Assembly: GCF_036311905.1 (NCBI RefSeq)
Contig: NZ_JAZDCH010000008.1
Coordinates: forward strand, 61,183-125,182
DNA from: Brachybacterium sp036311905
Lineage (GTDB): Bacteria; Actinomycetota; Actinomycetes; Actinomycetales; Dermabacteraceae
Reading direction: 5' to 3'
DNA length: 64,000 bases
The notes below the pieces were generated by a model that saw only the letters and a list, made by a program, of their open reading frames with translations, was not told the origin of the DNA and did not search any database. The number at the start of each line of letters is the position of its first letter. Position 1 is the stretch's first letter. A program made the position numbers and the translations under genes. Below, one piece after another: positions 33,662-41,099 of the stretch.

Positions 33662-34824
33662 CACTTCGCCTCCTTCGCGTCCTCGGCACGCAGGCCGGTC
33701 CAGTTGTCGCCGGTCTCGAACTTGTAGGCGTCGTCGAAGGCGCCGCGCTCCGCCTCGGCGGCGGCGACCCGGTTCGCGTGGGTGGGCGCCTCGGGGACGT
33801 CGGCGGGCCTACGAGCCTCGAGCTCGCGGCGCAGCACGGGGACGACCTCGGTGCCCAGCAGCTCGATCTGCTCGAGGACCGTCTTCTGCGGGAGGCCCGC
33901 GTGGTCCATGAGGAACATCTGGCGCTGGTAGTCGCCGACGTGGTCGGCCATGGTCAGGTACCGCTCGACGACCTGCTCGGGGGAACCGACGGTGAGCGGG
34001 GTGGCGCGGGTGAAGTCCTCCATCGAGGGGCCGCCGCCGTAGACCGGGGCGTTGTCGAAGTAGGGCCGGAACTCGTTCCACGCGTCCTGGCTGTTCTTGC
34101 GCATGAACGCCTGGCCGCCGAGGCCCACATAAGCCTGGTGGGCCTTGCCGTGGCCGTAGTGCTCGTAGCGCTCGCGGTACAGCTGCACCATCTGCTTCGT
34201 GTGGCTCATGGGCCAGAAGATGTTGTTGTGCAGGAAGCCGTCGCCGTAGTACGCGGCCTGCTCGGCGATCTGCGGGGAGCGGATCGAGCCGTGCCACACG
34301 AACGGCGCGACGCCGTCCAGCGGGCGCGGGGTGGCGGTGAACTGCTGCAGCGGGGTGCGGAACTGGCCCTCCCAGTCCACGACGTCCTCGGTCCACAGGC
34401 GGCGCAGCAGGTCGTAGTTCTCGATCGCGAGCTCGATGCCCTTGCGGATGTCCTGGCCGAACCAGGGGTAGACCGGGCCGGTGTTGCCGCGGCCCATCAC
34501 CAGGTCGACGCGGCCGCCGGTGAGGTGCTGCAGCATCGCGTAGTCCTCGGCGATCTTCACCGGGTCGTTCGTGGTGATCAGCGTGGTCGCGGTGGAGAGG
34601 ATGATCTTCTCCGTCTGCGCGCCGAGGTACGCGAGCGTGGTGGTGGGGGAGGAGGTGACGAAGGGCGGATTGTGGTGCTCGCCGATCGCGAAGACGTCCA
34701 GGCCCACCTGCTCGGCGAGCTTGCCCTGCTCGATCATCGAGCGCAGACGCTCGTTCTCGGTGGGCACCTTCCCGGTGGTGGGGTCCGGGGTGATGTCGGC
34801 GATGGTGAAGATTCCGAACTGCAT
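33661..34824 (-). CDS. LLM class flavin-dependent monooxygenase (CE1758-like)
   Basis: 387 residues. Bacterial-luciferase-like barrel beginning MQFGIFTIADITPDPTTGKV, with IGEHHNPPFVTSSPTTTLAYLGAQT, RVDLVMGRGNTGPVYPWFGQDI and the binding-site segment PFVWHGSIRSPQIAEQAAYYGDGFLHN. This subfamily is usually encoded with an FMN reductase, as here with a one-base overlap. Substrate unknown. An AT-rich island with repeated AGTTTAA/AGTTGAA heptamers lies 40-56 bp upstream and is the likely promoter/operator. Confidence 0.93.
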   Translation of the reverse strand: MQFGIFTIADITPDPTTGKVPTENERLRSMIEQGKLAEQVGLDVFAIGEHHNPPFVTSSPTTTLAYLGAQTEKIILSTATTLITTNDPVKIAEDYAMLQHLTGGRVDLVMGRGNTGPVYPWFGQDIRKGIELAIENYDLLRRLWTEDVVDWEGQFRTPLQQFTATPRPLDGVAPFVWHGSIRSPQIAEQAAYYGDGFLHNNIFWPMSHTKQMVQLYRERYEHYGHGKAHQAYVGLGGQAFMRKNSQDAWNEFRPYFDNAPVYGGGPSMEDFTRATPLTVGSPEQVVERYLTMADHVGDYQRQMFLMDHAGLPQKTVLEQIELLGTEVVPVLRRELEARRPADVPEAPTHANRVAAAEAERGAFDDAYKFETGDNWTGLRAEDAKEAK

Positions 34825-34865
34825 GGCGAGGCTCCTCGGTCTGTTCGGCCTGTCTGTGAAGATGC

Positions 34866-34880
34866 TTCAACTTTAAACTA
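34866..34880 (-). promoter_or_regulatory. AT-rich operator/promoter island of the LLM operon
   Basis: Read leftward: AGTTTAAAGTTGAAG, two direct heptamers, in otherwise very GC-rich DNA. Similar TTTAAA-containing sites are common before this type of monooxygenase gene; a MarR-type regulator is a possible binder. Confidence 0.5.
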
Positions 34881-34934
34881 CCGTCTCGCGGGAGCGCAAG
34901 CCTCGGGCCGACGGGGGTGACAGGATGGTGCGCC

Positions 34935-37031
34935 ATGACACACGCGAGCATCGAGGCACTGCTGGACGCCGCCCGACTGGGACGGCTCGAGACCACCGAA
35001 GGCGGGAGGATCCTCGCGACCGTCTCCCGGCCCGACGCGAAGGGCACTGCCTACGTCACCTCGCTCGTCGAGCTCGAGGACGAGCGGGTGCTGCCCCTGA
35101 CCCGCGGCGCCGCCTCGATCGGCGCGGTCGCCGCCGCGGAGGACGGCACCGTGTACTTCACCGCGAAGCGGATCGGGGAGGACGGCGAGGAGTCCGAGGA
35201 CGCCCAGCTGTGGGGCCTGCCCCCGCGCGGCGAGGCCCGCCAGCTCGCGGCGCGTCCCGGCGGCTTCGGCGCGCTGCACCTCGCCGGGAACCTGCTGATC
35301 GCCGAGCTCGCCGTCCACTCGCAGGCGGCCGACGAGGCCGAGCACGTCGAGCTGGGCCGGGCGCGCAAGGACGCCAAGGTCAGCGCCGCCCTCCATGACG
35401 GCTTCCCCACCCGCTACTGGGATCACGACCTCGGCCCGGCGCGCACCGTCCTCGCCGTCGCCGAGCTGCCGGCGGACCTCGCGACCGCCGAGGCGTCGCC
35501 CGGGCTGTCGGCCGGAGGCGCGAGCGTGCCCGCCGACGAGGCGGACCCGTCGGCCGGAGCCGCCGAGGCGGACCCGTCGGCCGACGACGACGCCCCCGCC
35601 GCGCAGGTGCTGCACTTCCGCCACCTCGCGATGCCGGCCGGACGCCTGACCTCCTGGACCGTGGACCGACAGGGCGCCCGCGCGCTCGTCTCGATGTCCG
35701 ACTCGCACGGCGAGATCCTCGCCTCCGGCCACCTGCACCTGCTCGACCTGCGCGGCGAGCAGCCGCCCCGACTGCTGCGCGAGCCCACCGCCGAGATCGA
35801 GTACGGACCCGGCGCGTTCAGCCCCGACGGCACCCGCGCGCTGATCTCCCGCCACCGCATCTGGACCGAGAACCAGACCATGAGCTCCGCGGTCGAGCTG
35901 CTCGACCTCGCCACCGGCACCACCGTCCCCGTCTGGCCGGAGCTCGACCACTGGGTCGACCCGGTGTGGGTCGACGGGGAGACCCTCGCCGCGGCCTCCG
36001 ACGACCAGGGGCGCGGTTCGCTCTGGATCGGCGCCCTCACCGACCCGGCTCCGCGCCGGCTCGTCGGCGGGCCCGATCAGGAGCTGTCCTTCGCGGACCT
36101 CTCCGTCGCCGGCGGCCGCCTCATCGCCTCGGCCTCCTCCGTCGCGTGCGCCCCGCATCCCGTCGCCGTCGACCCGTCGGACGGTCGCCTCGTCCGCCTG
36201 CCGAACCCGGCCGACGAGGTCGAGCAGACCGGCTCCCTCACCGAGGTCACCGCGACCGCCGACGACGGCACGACGCTGCGCGCCTGGCTGCGCCTGCCCG
36301 ACGGAGACGGCCCGCACCCGCTCGTCGTCTTCGCCCACGGCGGTCCGTGGGGCTCCTGGAACGCGTGGACCTACCGCTGGAATCCGAACCCCTTCGTCGC
36401 CGCCGGATACGCCGTGCTGCTGCCCGATCCCGCGATCTCCACCGGCTACGGCCAGGCGATGATCGACCGCGGCCAGCACGAGCTGGGCGGCGCCCCGTTC
36501 ACCGACATCATGGCGCTGACCGACCAGGCGATCGCCCGCGCCGACATCGACGAGGGCGCGACCGCCTTCGCCGGCGGCTCCTACGGCGGATACATGGCGA
36601 ACTGGGTCGCCGGGCACACCGGGGACCGCTTCCGCTGCATCGTCACCCACGCCTCCCTGTGGGACACCGAGACGATGGGCCGCACCACCGACAACTCCGG
36701 CTGGGAGCCGCCGATGCGTCGGCAGAACCCGGACCACGATCCCAGCGCGTTCGTGCGCGAGATCGTGGTGCCGATGCTCGTCATCCACGGCGACGAGGAC
36801 TACCGCGTCCCGATCGCGCAGGGCCACGCCCTCTGGTACGACCTGCACCGCTTCTCCGCGACGCCGCGCGACGCCGAGGGCCGCACGCAGCACCGCTACC
36901 TGTACTTCCCCGACGAGGGGCACTGGATCTTGGGCCGCGGCAATGCGCAGGTCTGGTACGAGACGTTCCTCGGCTTCCTCGACGAGCACGTGCGCGGCGA
37001 GGACTGGGAGCGGCCGGCGACGCTCGGCTGA
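34935..37031 (+). CDS. S9 family (prolyl oligopeptidase-like) serine peptidase
   Basis: 698 residues. An N-terminal propeller of about 440 residues with WD-like strands precedes the alpha/beta-hydrolase domain (LVVFAHGGPWGSWNAWTY). The catalytic triad is visible: Ser549 in GGSYGGYMANW, Asp in HGDEDYRVPI (around 620) and His in DEGHWI (around 662). This matches acylaminoacyl-peptidase/dipeptidyl-peptidase-like enzymes. No signal peptide. A low-complexity Ala/Pro/Asp insert (about residues 187-222) interrupts the propeller and is encoded by CCGTCGGCC-containing repeats. A CAGGAT box 8 nt before the ATG suggests a leaderless or nearly leaderless mRNA. Confidence 0.92.
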   Translation: MTHASIEALLDAARLGRLETTEGGRILATVSRPDAKGTAYVTSLVELEDERVLPLTRGAASIGAVAAAEDGTVYFTAKRIGEDGEESEDAQLWGLPPRGEARQLAARPGGFGALHLAGNLLIAELAVHSQAADEAEHVELGRARKDAKVSAALHDGFPTRYWDHDLGPARTVLAVAELPADLATAEASPGLSAGGASVPADEADPSAGAAEADPSADDDAPAAQVLHFRHLAMPAGRLTSWTVDRQGARALVSMSDSHGEILASGHLHLLDLRGEQPPRLLREPTAEIEYGPGAFSPDGTRALISRHRIWTENQTMSSAVELLDLATGTTVPVWPELDHWVDPVWVDGETLAAASDDQGRGSLWIGALTDPAPRRLVGGPDQELSFADLSVAGGRLIASASSVACAPHPVAVDPSDGRLVRLPNPADEVEQTGSLTEVTATADDGTTLRAWLRLPDGDGPHPLVVFAHGGPWGSWNAWTYRWNPNPFVAAGYAVLLPDPAISTGYGQAMIDRGQHELGGAPFTDIMALTDQAIARADIDEGATAFAGGSYGGYMANWVAGHTGDRFRCIVTHASLWDTETMGRTTDNSGWEPPMRRQNPDHDPSAFVREIVVPMLVIHGDEDYRVPIAQGHALWYDLHRFSATPRDAEGRTQHRYLYFPDEGHWILGRGNAQVWYETFLGFLDEHVRGEDWERPATLG

Positions 37032-37106
37032 GCGGGCGGCCGGGCCGGCGGGGCGGCCGACGGGCCGGGCCGTGCCCGCCGGGGGCGGCTGGGGCCCGTC
37101 AGTCGG

Positions 37107-38576
37107 TCAGGTCACCTGCTCGACGGGCGCCGCCCAGGTGTTGCACGCCGAGAGGTCGCCGCCCGACTCCAGACCGTTGCGCAGCCACAGTACGCGGGTC
37201 GACGGGGTCACCGGGCGGTCACCCTGCTCGGGCCAGGTGGCCTCGTCGAGCAGGCCCTCGCGGAAGGCGCCGCTGGGCTGCGCCTCCGCGGGCAGCTGGC
37301 CGAGCGCGGCGGTGGTCAGGCAGCTGCGCTGGAGGTCCCACCGGATGTACGCCTCGTCGTACGCCGCGGAGTCCCCGGAGTCCTGGAACTGGTTCATCAT
37401 CGTCACGTAGTACACGGTCAGCGAGCTGTTCCACATAAGGGTGTTCGTGTACGAGTACGAGAGGTCCCACAGGTAGGCCTGGGCAACCTGGTTCTCGTCG
37501 GTGAACGCCGTGCCGGTGCCGTAGCCGAGCGGCCAGTAGATCGCGGTGTCCAGGTTGCAGACCGTCGCGAAGTCCGCCCCGAAGTTGTCCGGGTTGTCCG
37601 AGCACGACGAGTTCGGCAGCGTCGGATGCTCGTAGACGGTCACCGTCGGGTTGCGCCACGGCAGGCCGCGGTCGGAGCTCGCCGCGGACCACACCTGGTT
37701 CAGGCAGCCCGCGCTCGCGTCCAGCACCGCCTGGAGCTGCTCCGCGGTGGCGTCCGGAGGCGTGGGCGGGAGCTCGCAGGTGCCGATGTCGGGCAGGTCC
37801 CCGCCGGTGAGCGGGTTGTCCGCGAGGATCTCCGCGAGCTCCTCGGGGGTGCCCGGCGGGCGGTCGTAGGCGGGGATGACCTCGAAGCCCGAGCCCTCCT
37901 CGGTGGTCGGATCCGTGGTCGGATCGGTCGTCGGGTCGGACGTCGGGTCCTCCGAGGTGGCGGTGGTCTCCTGCGCCGTGGGGTCCCCGCCGCCGCGGCT
38001 GTTCAGGGCGAGGAAGCCGATGCCTCCCGCCACGGCGAGGACCAGCGCGCCGATGCAGGCGATGGCGCCGACGAGCAGCGGCCACGTCCGCTTCGACGGC
38101 GGCTGCTCACCGGTGGGGCCGGTGGGTCCGGTGGGACCGTAGCCGCCGGGTCCGGAGGGGCTGCCGGGGCCGCCCGGGCCGGTGGGGCCGAAGCCACCGG
38201 GTCCGGAGTGGCCGTAGCCGTCCGGGGCGGCGGAGCTGCCGAAACCGCCGGGCGCGTTCTGGCCGTAGCCGCCCGCGGTGCCCTGGCCGTAGCCGGCGGG
38301 TGCCGCGGGACTGCCGTAGCCCGGAGAGGGCTGCTGGCCGTAGCCGGGGGAGGGCTGCGCGGGAGAGCCCGTCGGCCCCCATCCGGGCTGCGGGCTGCCG
38401 TTCTGCTGCGGGCCGCCGCCATGCTCCGGGCCCTGCCCGTACGGCGGAGCCTGGGGAGCCTGCCGGCCCTCGCCCTGCGGCTGCCCCTGCGGCGGCTGTG
38501 CCCAAGGGTCCGGGCCCGAGCCGCCCTGCCCGTGCTGCGCGCCGGAGCCGTCCCCGCCCCATCCCGGATTCGTCAC
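37107..38576 (-). CDS. Membrane-anchored protein with Gly/Pro-rich N-terminus and degenerate neutral-metallopeptidase-like domain
   Basis: GTG start at 38576 after GGGGGAG; 489 residues. The first about 155 residues are Gly/Pro/Tyr/Gln-rich with repeats such as GYG and GPGGFG, probably disordered and cytoplasmic. One membrane helix follows (WPLLVGAIACIGALVLAVAG), then a Thr/Asp-rich stalk and an extracellular domain of about 240 residues. Within it NFGADFATVCNLDTAIYWPL recalls the segment before the active site of neutral zinc metallopeptidases, but no HExxH motif follows, so peptidase activity is unlikely. Six or more Cys suggest disulfides. Function unknown; it may be a binding or scaffold protein of the cell envelope. 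Confidence 0.75.
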   Translation of the reverse strand: MTNPGWGGDGSGAQHGQGGSGPDPWAQPPQGQPQGEGRQAPQAPPYGQGPEHGGGPQQNGSPQPGWGPTGSPAQPSPGYGQQPSPGYGSPAAPAGYGQGTAGGYGQNAPGGFGSSAAPDGYGHSGPGGFGPTGPGGPGSPSGPGGYGPTGPTGPTGEQPPSKRTWPLLVGAIACIGALVLAVAGGIGFLALNSRGGGDPTAQETTATSEDPTSDPTTDPTTDPTTEEGSGFEVIPAYDRPPGTPEELAEILADNPLTGGDLPDIGTCELPPTPPDATAEQLQAVLDASAGCLNQVWSAASSDRGLPWRNPTVTVYEHPTLPNSSCSDNPDNFGADFATVCNLDTAIYWPLGYGTGTAFTDENQVAQAYLWDLSYSYTNTLMWNSSLTVYYVTMMNQFQDSGDSAAYDEAYIRWDLQRSCLTTAALGQLPAEAQPSGAFREGLLDEATWPEQGDRPVTPSTRVLWLRNGLESGGDLSACNTWAAPVEQVT

Positions 38577-38790
38577 GTGCTCCCCCTGCGTCGTCGTGGC
38601 CGCGTGCCACCGCAGACTAACCGGGACTTTTCGCGCACGGGAGCGTCCCGGGGAAGTGATATGAGGTCGAGACCTCGAGGCCCGGCACCCTCCGCGCCAC
38701 GGCACCCTGTCGCGCCGTCGCCCTTGCGGAGTCCCACGCCGGCCGCCACCGCCTCGCCGCCCCTGCCCCCAGACTCTTCGCCGCCCCGCG

Positions 38791-38847
38791 GAAACCCCGC
38801 ACTTATGGGGGAATTCGTCGATCATTCCCCCAGGTGCGCGGGGTTAC
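38791..38847. repeat. Family A palindromic repeat, copy 2
   Basis: Inner arms GGGGGAAT (38807-38814) and ATTCCCCC (38824-38831) are perfect; outer arms AACCCCGCAC and GTGCGCGGGGTT are near-perfect. The 337-bp gap 38577-38913 holds this and no gene. Confidence 0.85.
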
Positions 38848-38913
38848 TCGTCGGTCGGGAGCGGAGCTGGGACCGCGGACGTCAGCGTGCTCCGCGCCGT
38901 CCCAGGGCGGAGG

Positions 38914-39435
38914 TCAGTCGCGCGCCGGCGGGACCGCGGCGTCGTCGAGGCGGAGCAGCAGGAAGCTGAGGTCCAACCAACGCCCGAACTTCTCGCCGAC
39001 CTGCGGCATCGTTCCCTCGAGGACGAATCCCAGTCGTTCATGGAGCCGGATCGAGCCGACGTTGCCGGCTTCGATGCCCGCGACCATCACGTGGATGCCG
39101 GCGGCCCGGGCGTGCTCGATCAATGCCGTGAGCAGGGCGCGCCCGAGTCCCTTGCCTCGTTGGTCCTCCCGCACGTATACGGAATGCTCGACGGTGCGGC
39201 GGTAGCCCGAGCGTGTGCGCCAAGTGCCGTAGCTGCCGAAGCCGAGCACCACTCCGGACCCGTCGACCGCCACCAGCACGGGAAAGCCCGCCGCCTGCCG
39301 ATCGCTCATCCAGCGGGCGCGATCCGCGACGTCCACCGGGTCCTCGTCCCAGATCGCGGTGCTGTGCTCGACCGCGTGATTGTGGATCGCGGTGATGGCC
39401 TCGAGGTGGTCGGGGGTGGCGTCGATGATCTGCAC
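38914..39435 (-). CDS. GNAT N-acetyltransferase, phosphinothricin acetyltransferase-like
   Basis: GTG start at 39435 with AGGAG seven bases upstream; 173 residues. GNAT motifs: ITAIHNHAVEHSTAIWDED (substrate side, typical of Pat/YncA proteins), EHSVYVREDQRGKGLGRALL (acetyl-CoA loop R/Q-x-x-G-x-G) and SIRLHERLGFVLEGTMPQVG. The family acetylates phosphinothricin, methionine sulfone or related amino acids. Located just downstream of tRNA-Ser, from which it is separated by a terminator. Confidence 0.9.
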   Translation of the reverse strand: MQIIDATPDHLEAITAIHNHAVEHSTAIWDEDPVDVADRARWMSDRQAAGFPVLVAVDGSGVVLGFGSYGTWRTRSGYRRTVEHSVYVREDQRGKGLGRALLTALIEHARAAGIHVMVAGIEAGNVGSIRLHERLGFVLEGTMPQVGEKFGRWLDLSFLLLRLDDAAVPPARD

Positions 39436-39466
39436 GATGCTCCTGGGGGGCGATCCGGGACACGAA

Positions 39467-39497
39467 GAAGGCCCCCCACCGCAGGTGAGGGGCCTTC
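39467..39497 (-). terminator. Terminator downstream of tRNA-Ser
   Basis: Stem GAAGGCCCCCCACC (39467-39480) and GGTGAGGGGCCTTC (39484-39497), 13 of 14 paired, loop GCA, directly after the tRNA 3' end on the leftward strand. Confidence 0.75.
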
Positions 39498-39502
39498 GCC
39501 GC

Positions 39503-39590
39503 TGGCGGAGGATGGGGGATTTGAACCCCCGAGGGCTTGCACCCAACACGCGTTCCAGGCGTGCGCCATAGGCCGCTAGGCGAATCCTCC
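39503..39590 (-). tRNA. tRNA-Ser (GGA anticodon)
   Basis: Leftward 88-nt gene including an encoded CCA. The acceptor stem GGAGGAT pairs with ATCCTCC, discriminator base is G. The T arm reads GGGGG-TTCAAAT-CCCCC and the anticodon loop CTGGAAC gives GGA. The long variable arm expected of class II tRNA-Ser is present. It decodes UCC/UCU. Confidence 0.95.
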
Positions 39591-39759
39591 AGCGCTCATC
39601 AAGAGCAGTGGACAGCGTACCCGACACCCTGGGCCCGCGCGAACCGACCGGGCGCAGGTCACACGGGGCGAGGTCTCCGAGCCGTGTGGACTTCTCCCGC
39701 GCCTCCTGGACCGTCGCCTCGTCGGCCTTTCCCGCGCCGCTCTCCCACCTCGCGCTCTC

Positions 39760-39818
39760 GTTACCCCCGCACACTTGGGGGAATACGAGAGGAATTCCCG
39801 CAACTGTGTGGGGGTTTC
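39760..39818. repeat. Family A palindromic repeat, copy 3
   Basis: Outer arms ACCCCCGCACA (39763-39773) and TGTGTGGGGGT (39805-39815); inner GGGGGAAT (39777-39784) facing GGAATTCCCG. It lies between the LacI stop at 39842 and the tRNA-Ser gene. Nothing else is seen in 39591-39841. Confidence 0.85.
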
Positions 39819-39841
39819 CACGACCGGGCGGCGGTGCACCC

Positions 39842-40966
39842 TCAGCGGCGCGCACGTGGCGCCGGGCCCGTCGAGTCGCGCTCGCGCAGCACGGGCTGGA
39901 CGAGGAGGTCGGCGTCGTGCGCGCGGCCGGCGAGGCGCTCCCGGATCATCTCCGCCGCGAGGCGTCCCATCTCTTCTCGCGGCTGGTTCACGCTGGTCAG
40001 GTGCGGCTGGACGGTGAGAGCCACGGTCGAGGAGTCGTAGCCGACCACGCTCAGCTGCTCCGGCACGCGCACGCCGAGGTCCGCCGCCCGGTGCAGCACC
40101 CGCACCGCGGCGATGTCATTGGCCGCGAAGACTGCTGTCGGCGCTGCCGGGTCGCCCGAGCGGATCCGCCGCATGAGGTCGTCGATCCGGGCGTCCATTG
40201 CGGCCCAGTCGGCCTCCGGGCCGATCACCTCCACGGACCCCGTCGGCCCGCCCGTCGGCCCGCTCGACCCCAGCCCCGAGTCTCGCCCTGACCCCACCCT
40301 CGACCCCACCCCCGACCCGAGCCCCGACCCGAGCCCCGACGCCAGCCCCAGGCGCGCCGCCTCCGCCGCGAAGCCGGCGCGGCGCGAGGCCGGACCGGGC
40401 CGACTGGACATGGTCACGTGTGCGAGACGGCGGTGCCCGCGCTGGACGAGGTGGCGGACGGCCAGGGCGGCCCCGGCCGCGTCGTCACAGCGCACCGCAT
40501 CGGTGCCGGGCACGGGATCCTGCATCCTCCCGATCACGGCGACGGGCAGCACCGCGGCCGCCGCGGCGAGGGTCGATGGGCTCAGCCAGGTCGTCACCGC
40601 GATCACCCCGTCGACGCCGAAGCCCAGCATCCGCTCGAGCTGCCGCTCGAGGTGGTCCCCGTCGCGTCGGCCGTGCCCGATCACCACCGCGTAGCCGACC
40701 GACTCCGCGAACCGTTCGATGCCGGTGATGACGTCCGTGTGGTACGCGTTGCCGAGGTCCGTGGGAATCACGCCGAGCACGGTCGCATCCCGCGCCGCGC
40801 TGCGTCGGGCCCGGTAGCCGACCGCTCGGGCCGCTGCGAGGACCCGCAGCCTGGTCTCCTGGCGGACGCCGCCCCGCCCGTTCAGCGCCATCGACGCGGC
40901 CGACGCCGAGACCCCCGCGGCGCGGGCGACGTCGGCCAGCGTCGCGCGGCCGGAGGGTGCTCCCAT
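39842..40966 (-). CDS. LacI family transcriptional regulator with Gly/Ser-repeat insert
   Basis: 374 residues. HTH ATLADVARAAGVSASAASMAL and hinge, then a sensor domain with VLGVIPTDLGNAYHTDVITG and EQLSVVGYDSSTVAL. Between about residues 210 and 242 an insert of GLGS/GVGS repeats is encoded by tandem CCCCGACCCGAGC-like units and looks like slippage expansion within a surface loop. It diverges from the tandem-HAD/ECF operon 133 bp away with a perfect 12-bp palindrome between them, so it is the probable regulator of that operon and of itself. Confidence 0.9.
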   Translation of the reverse strand: MGAPSGRATLADVARAAGVSASAASMALNGRGGVRQETRLRVLAAARAVGYRARRSAARDATVLGVIPTDLGNAYHTDVITGIERFAESVGYAVVIGHGRRDGDHLERQLERMLGFGVDGVIAVTTWLSPSTLAAAAAVLPVAVIGRMQDPVPGTDAVRCDDAAGAALAVRHLVQRGHRRLAHVTMSSRPGPASRRAGFAAEAARLGLASGLGSGLGSGVGSRVGSGRDSGLGSSGPTGGPTGSVEVIGPEADWAAMDARIDDLMRRIRSGDPAAPTAVFAANDIAAVRVLHRAADLGVRVPEQLSVVGYDSSTVALTVQPHLTSVNQPREEMGRLAAEMIRERLAGRAHDADLLVQPVLRERDSTGPAPRARR

Positions 40967-41009
40967 GCCCCCTGGATAGCACCCGGAAGTCCAGCCTCTC
41001 CAGCGGAAA

Positions 41010-41021
41010 TGCAGATCTGCA
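41010..41021. promoter_or_regulatory. Perfect palindrome, operator candidate for the HAD-ECF operon
   Basis: TGCAGATCTGCA in the 133-bp gap between the LacI gene and the HAD-ECF operon. Confidence 0.5.
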
Positions 41022-41086
41022 GCAGGATTGGCCGTTCCGTGGCGGCGGGTTCACCGGCCGTTCATCCGGGGGCGTCCGCGCCTCCG

Positions 41087-41092
41087 TACGGT
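41087..41092 (+). promoter_or_regulatory. -10 box of a probable leaderless transcript (tandem HAD)
   Basis: TACGGT (TANNNT type) lies 7 nt before the ATG at 41100, leaving no room for a ribosome site. Confidence 0.5.
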
Positions 41093-41099
41093 CGAGCCC

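Noticed and set aside
38300..38575. Gly/Pro/Tyr codon repeats as a possible CRISPR or satellite array
   Set aside because: They are coding repeats of the disordered N-terminus of the membrane protein at 37107-38576, without fixed spacers.
39503..39590. tRNA-Ser as an integration site for an island
   Set aside because: No integrase gene and no duplicated tRNA 3' end were seen within the flanking sequence.
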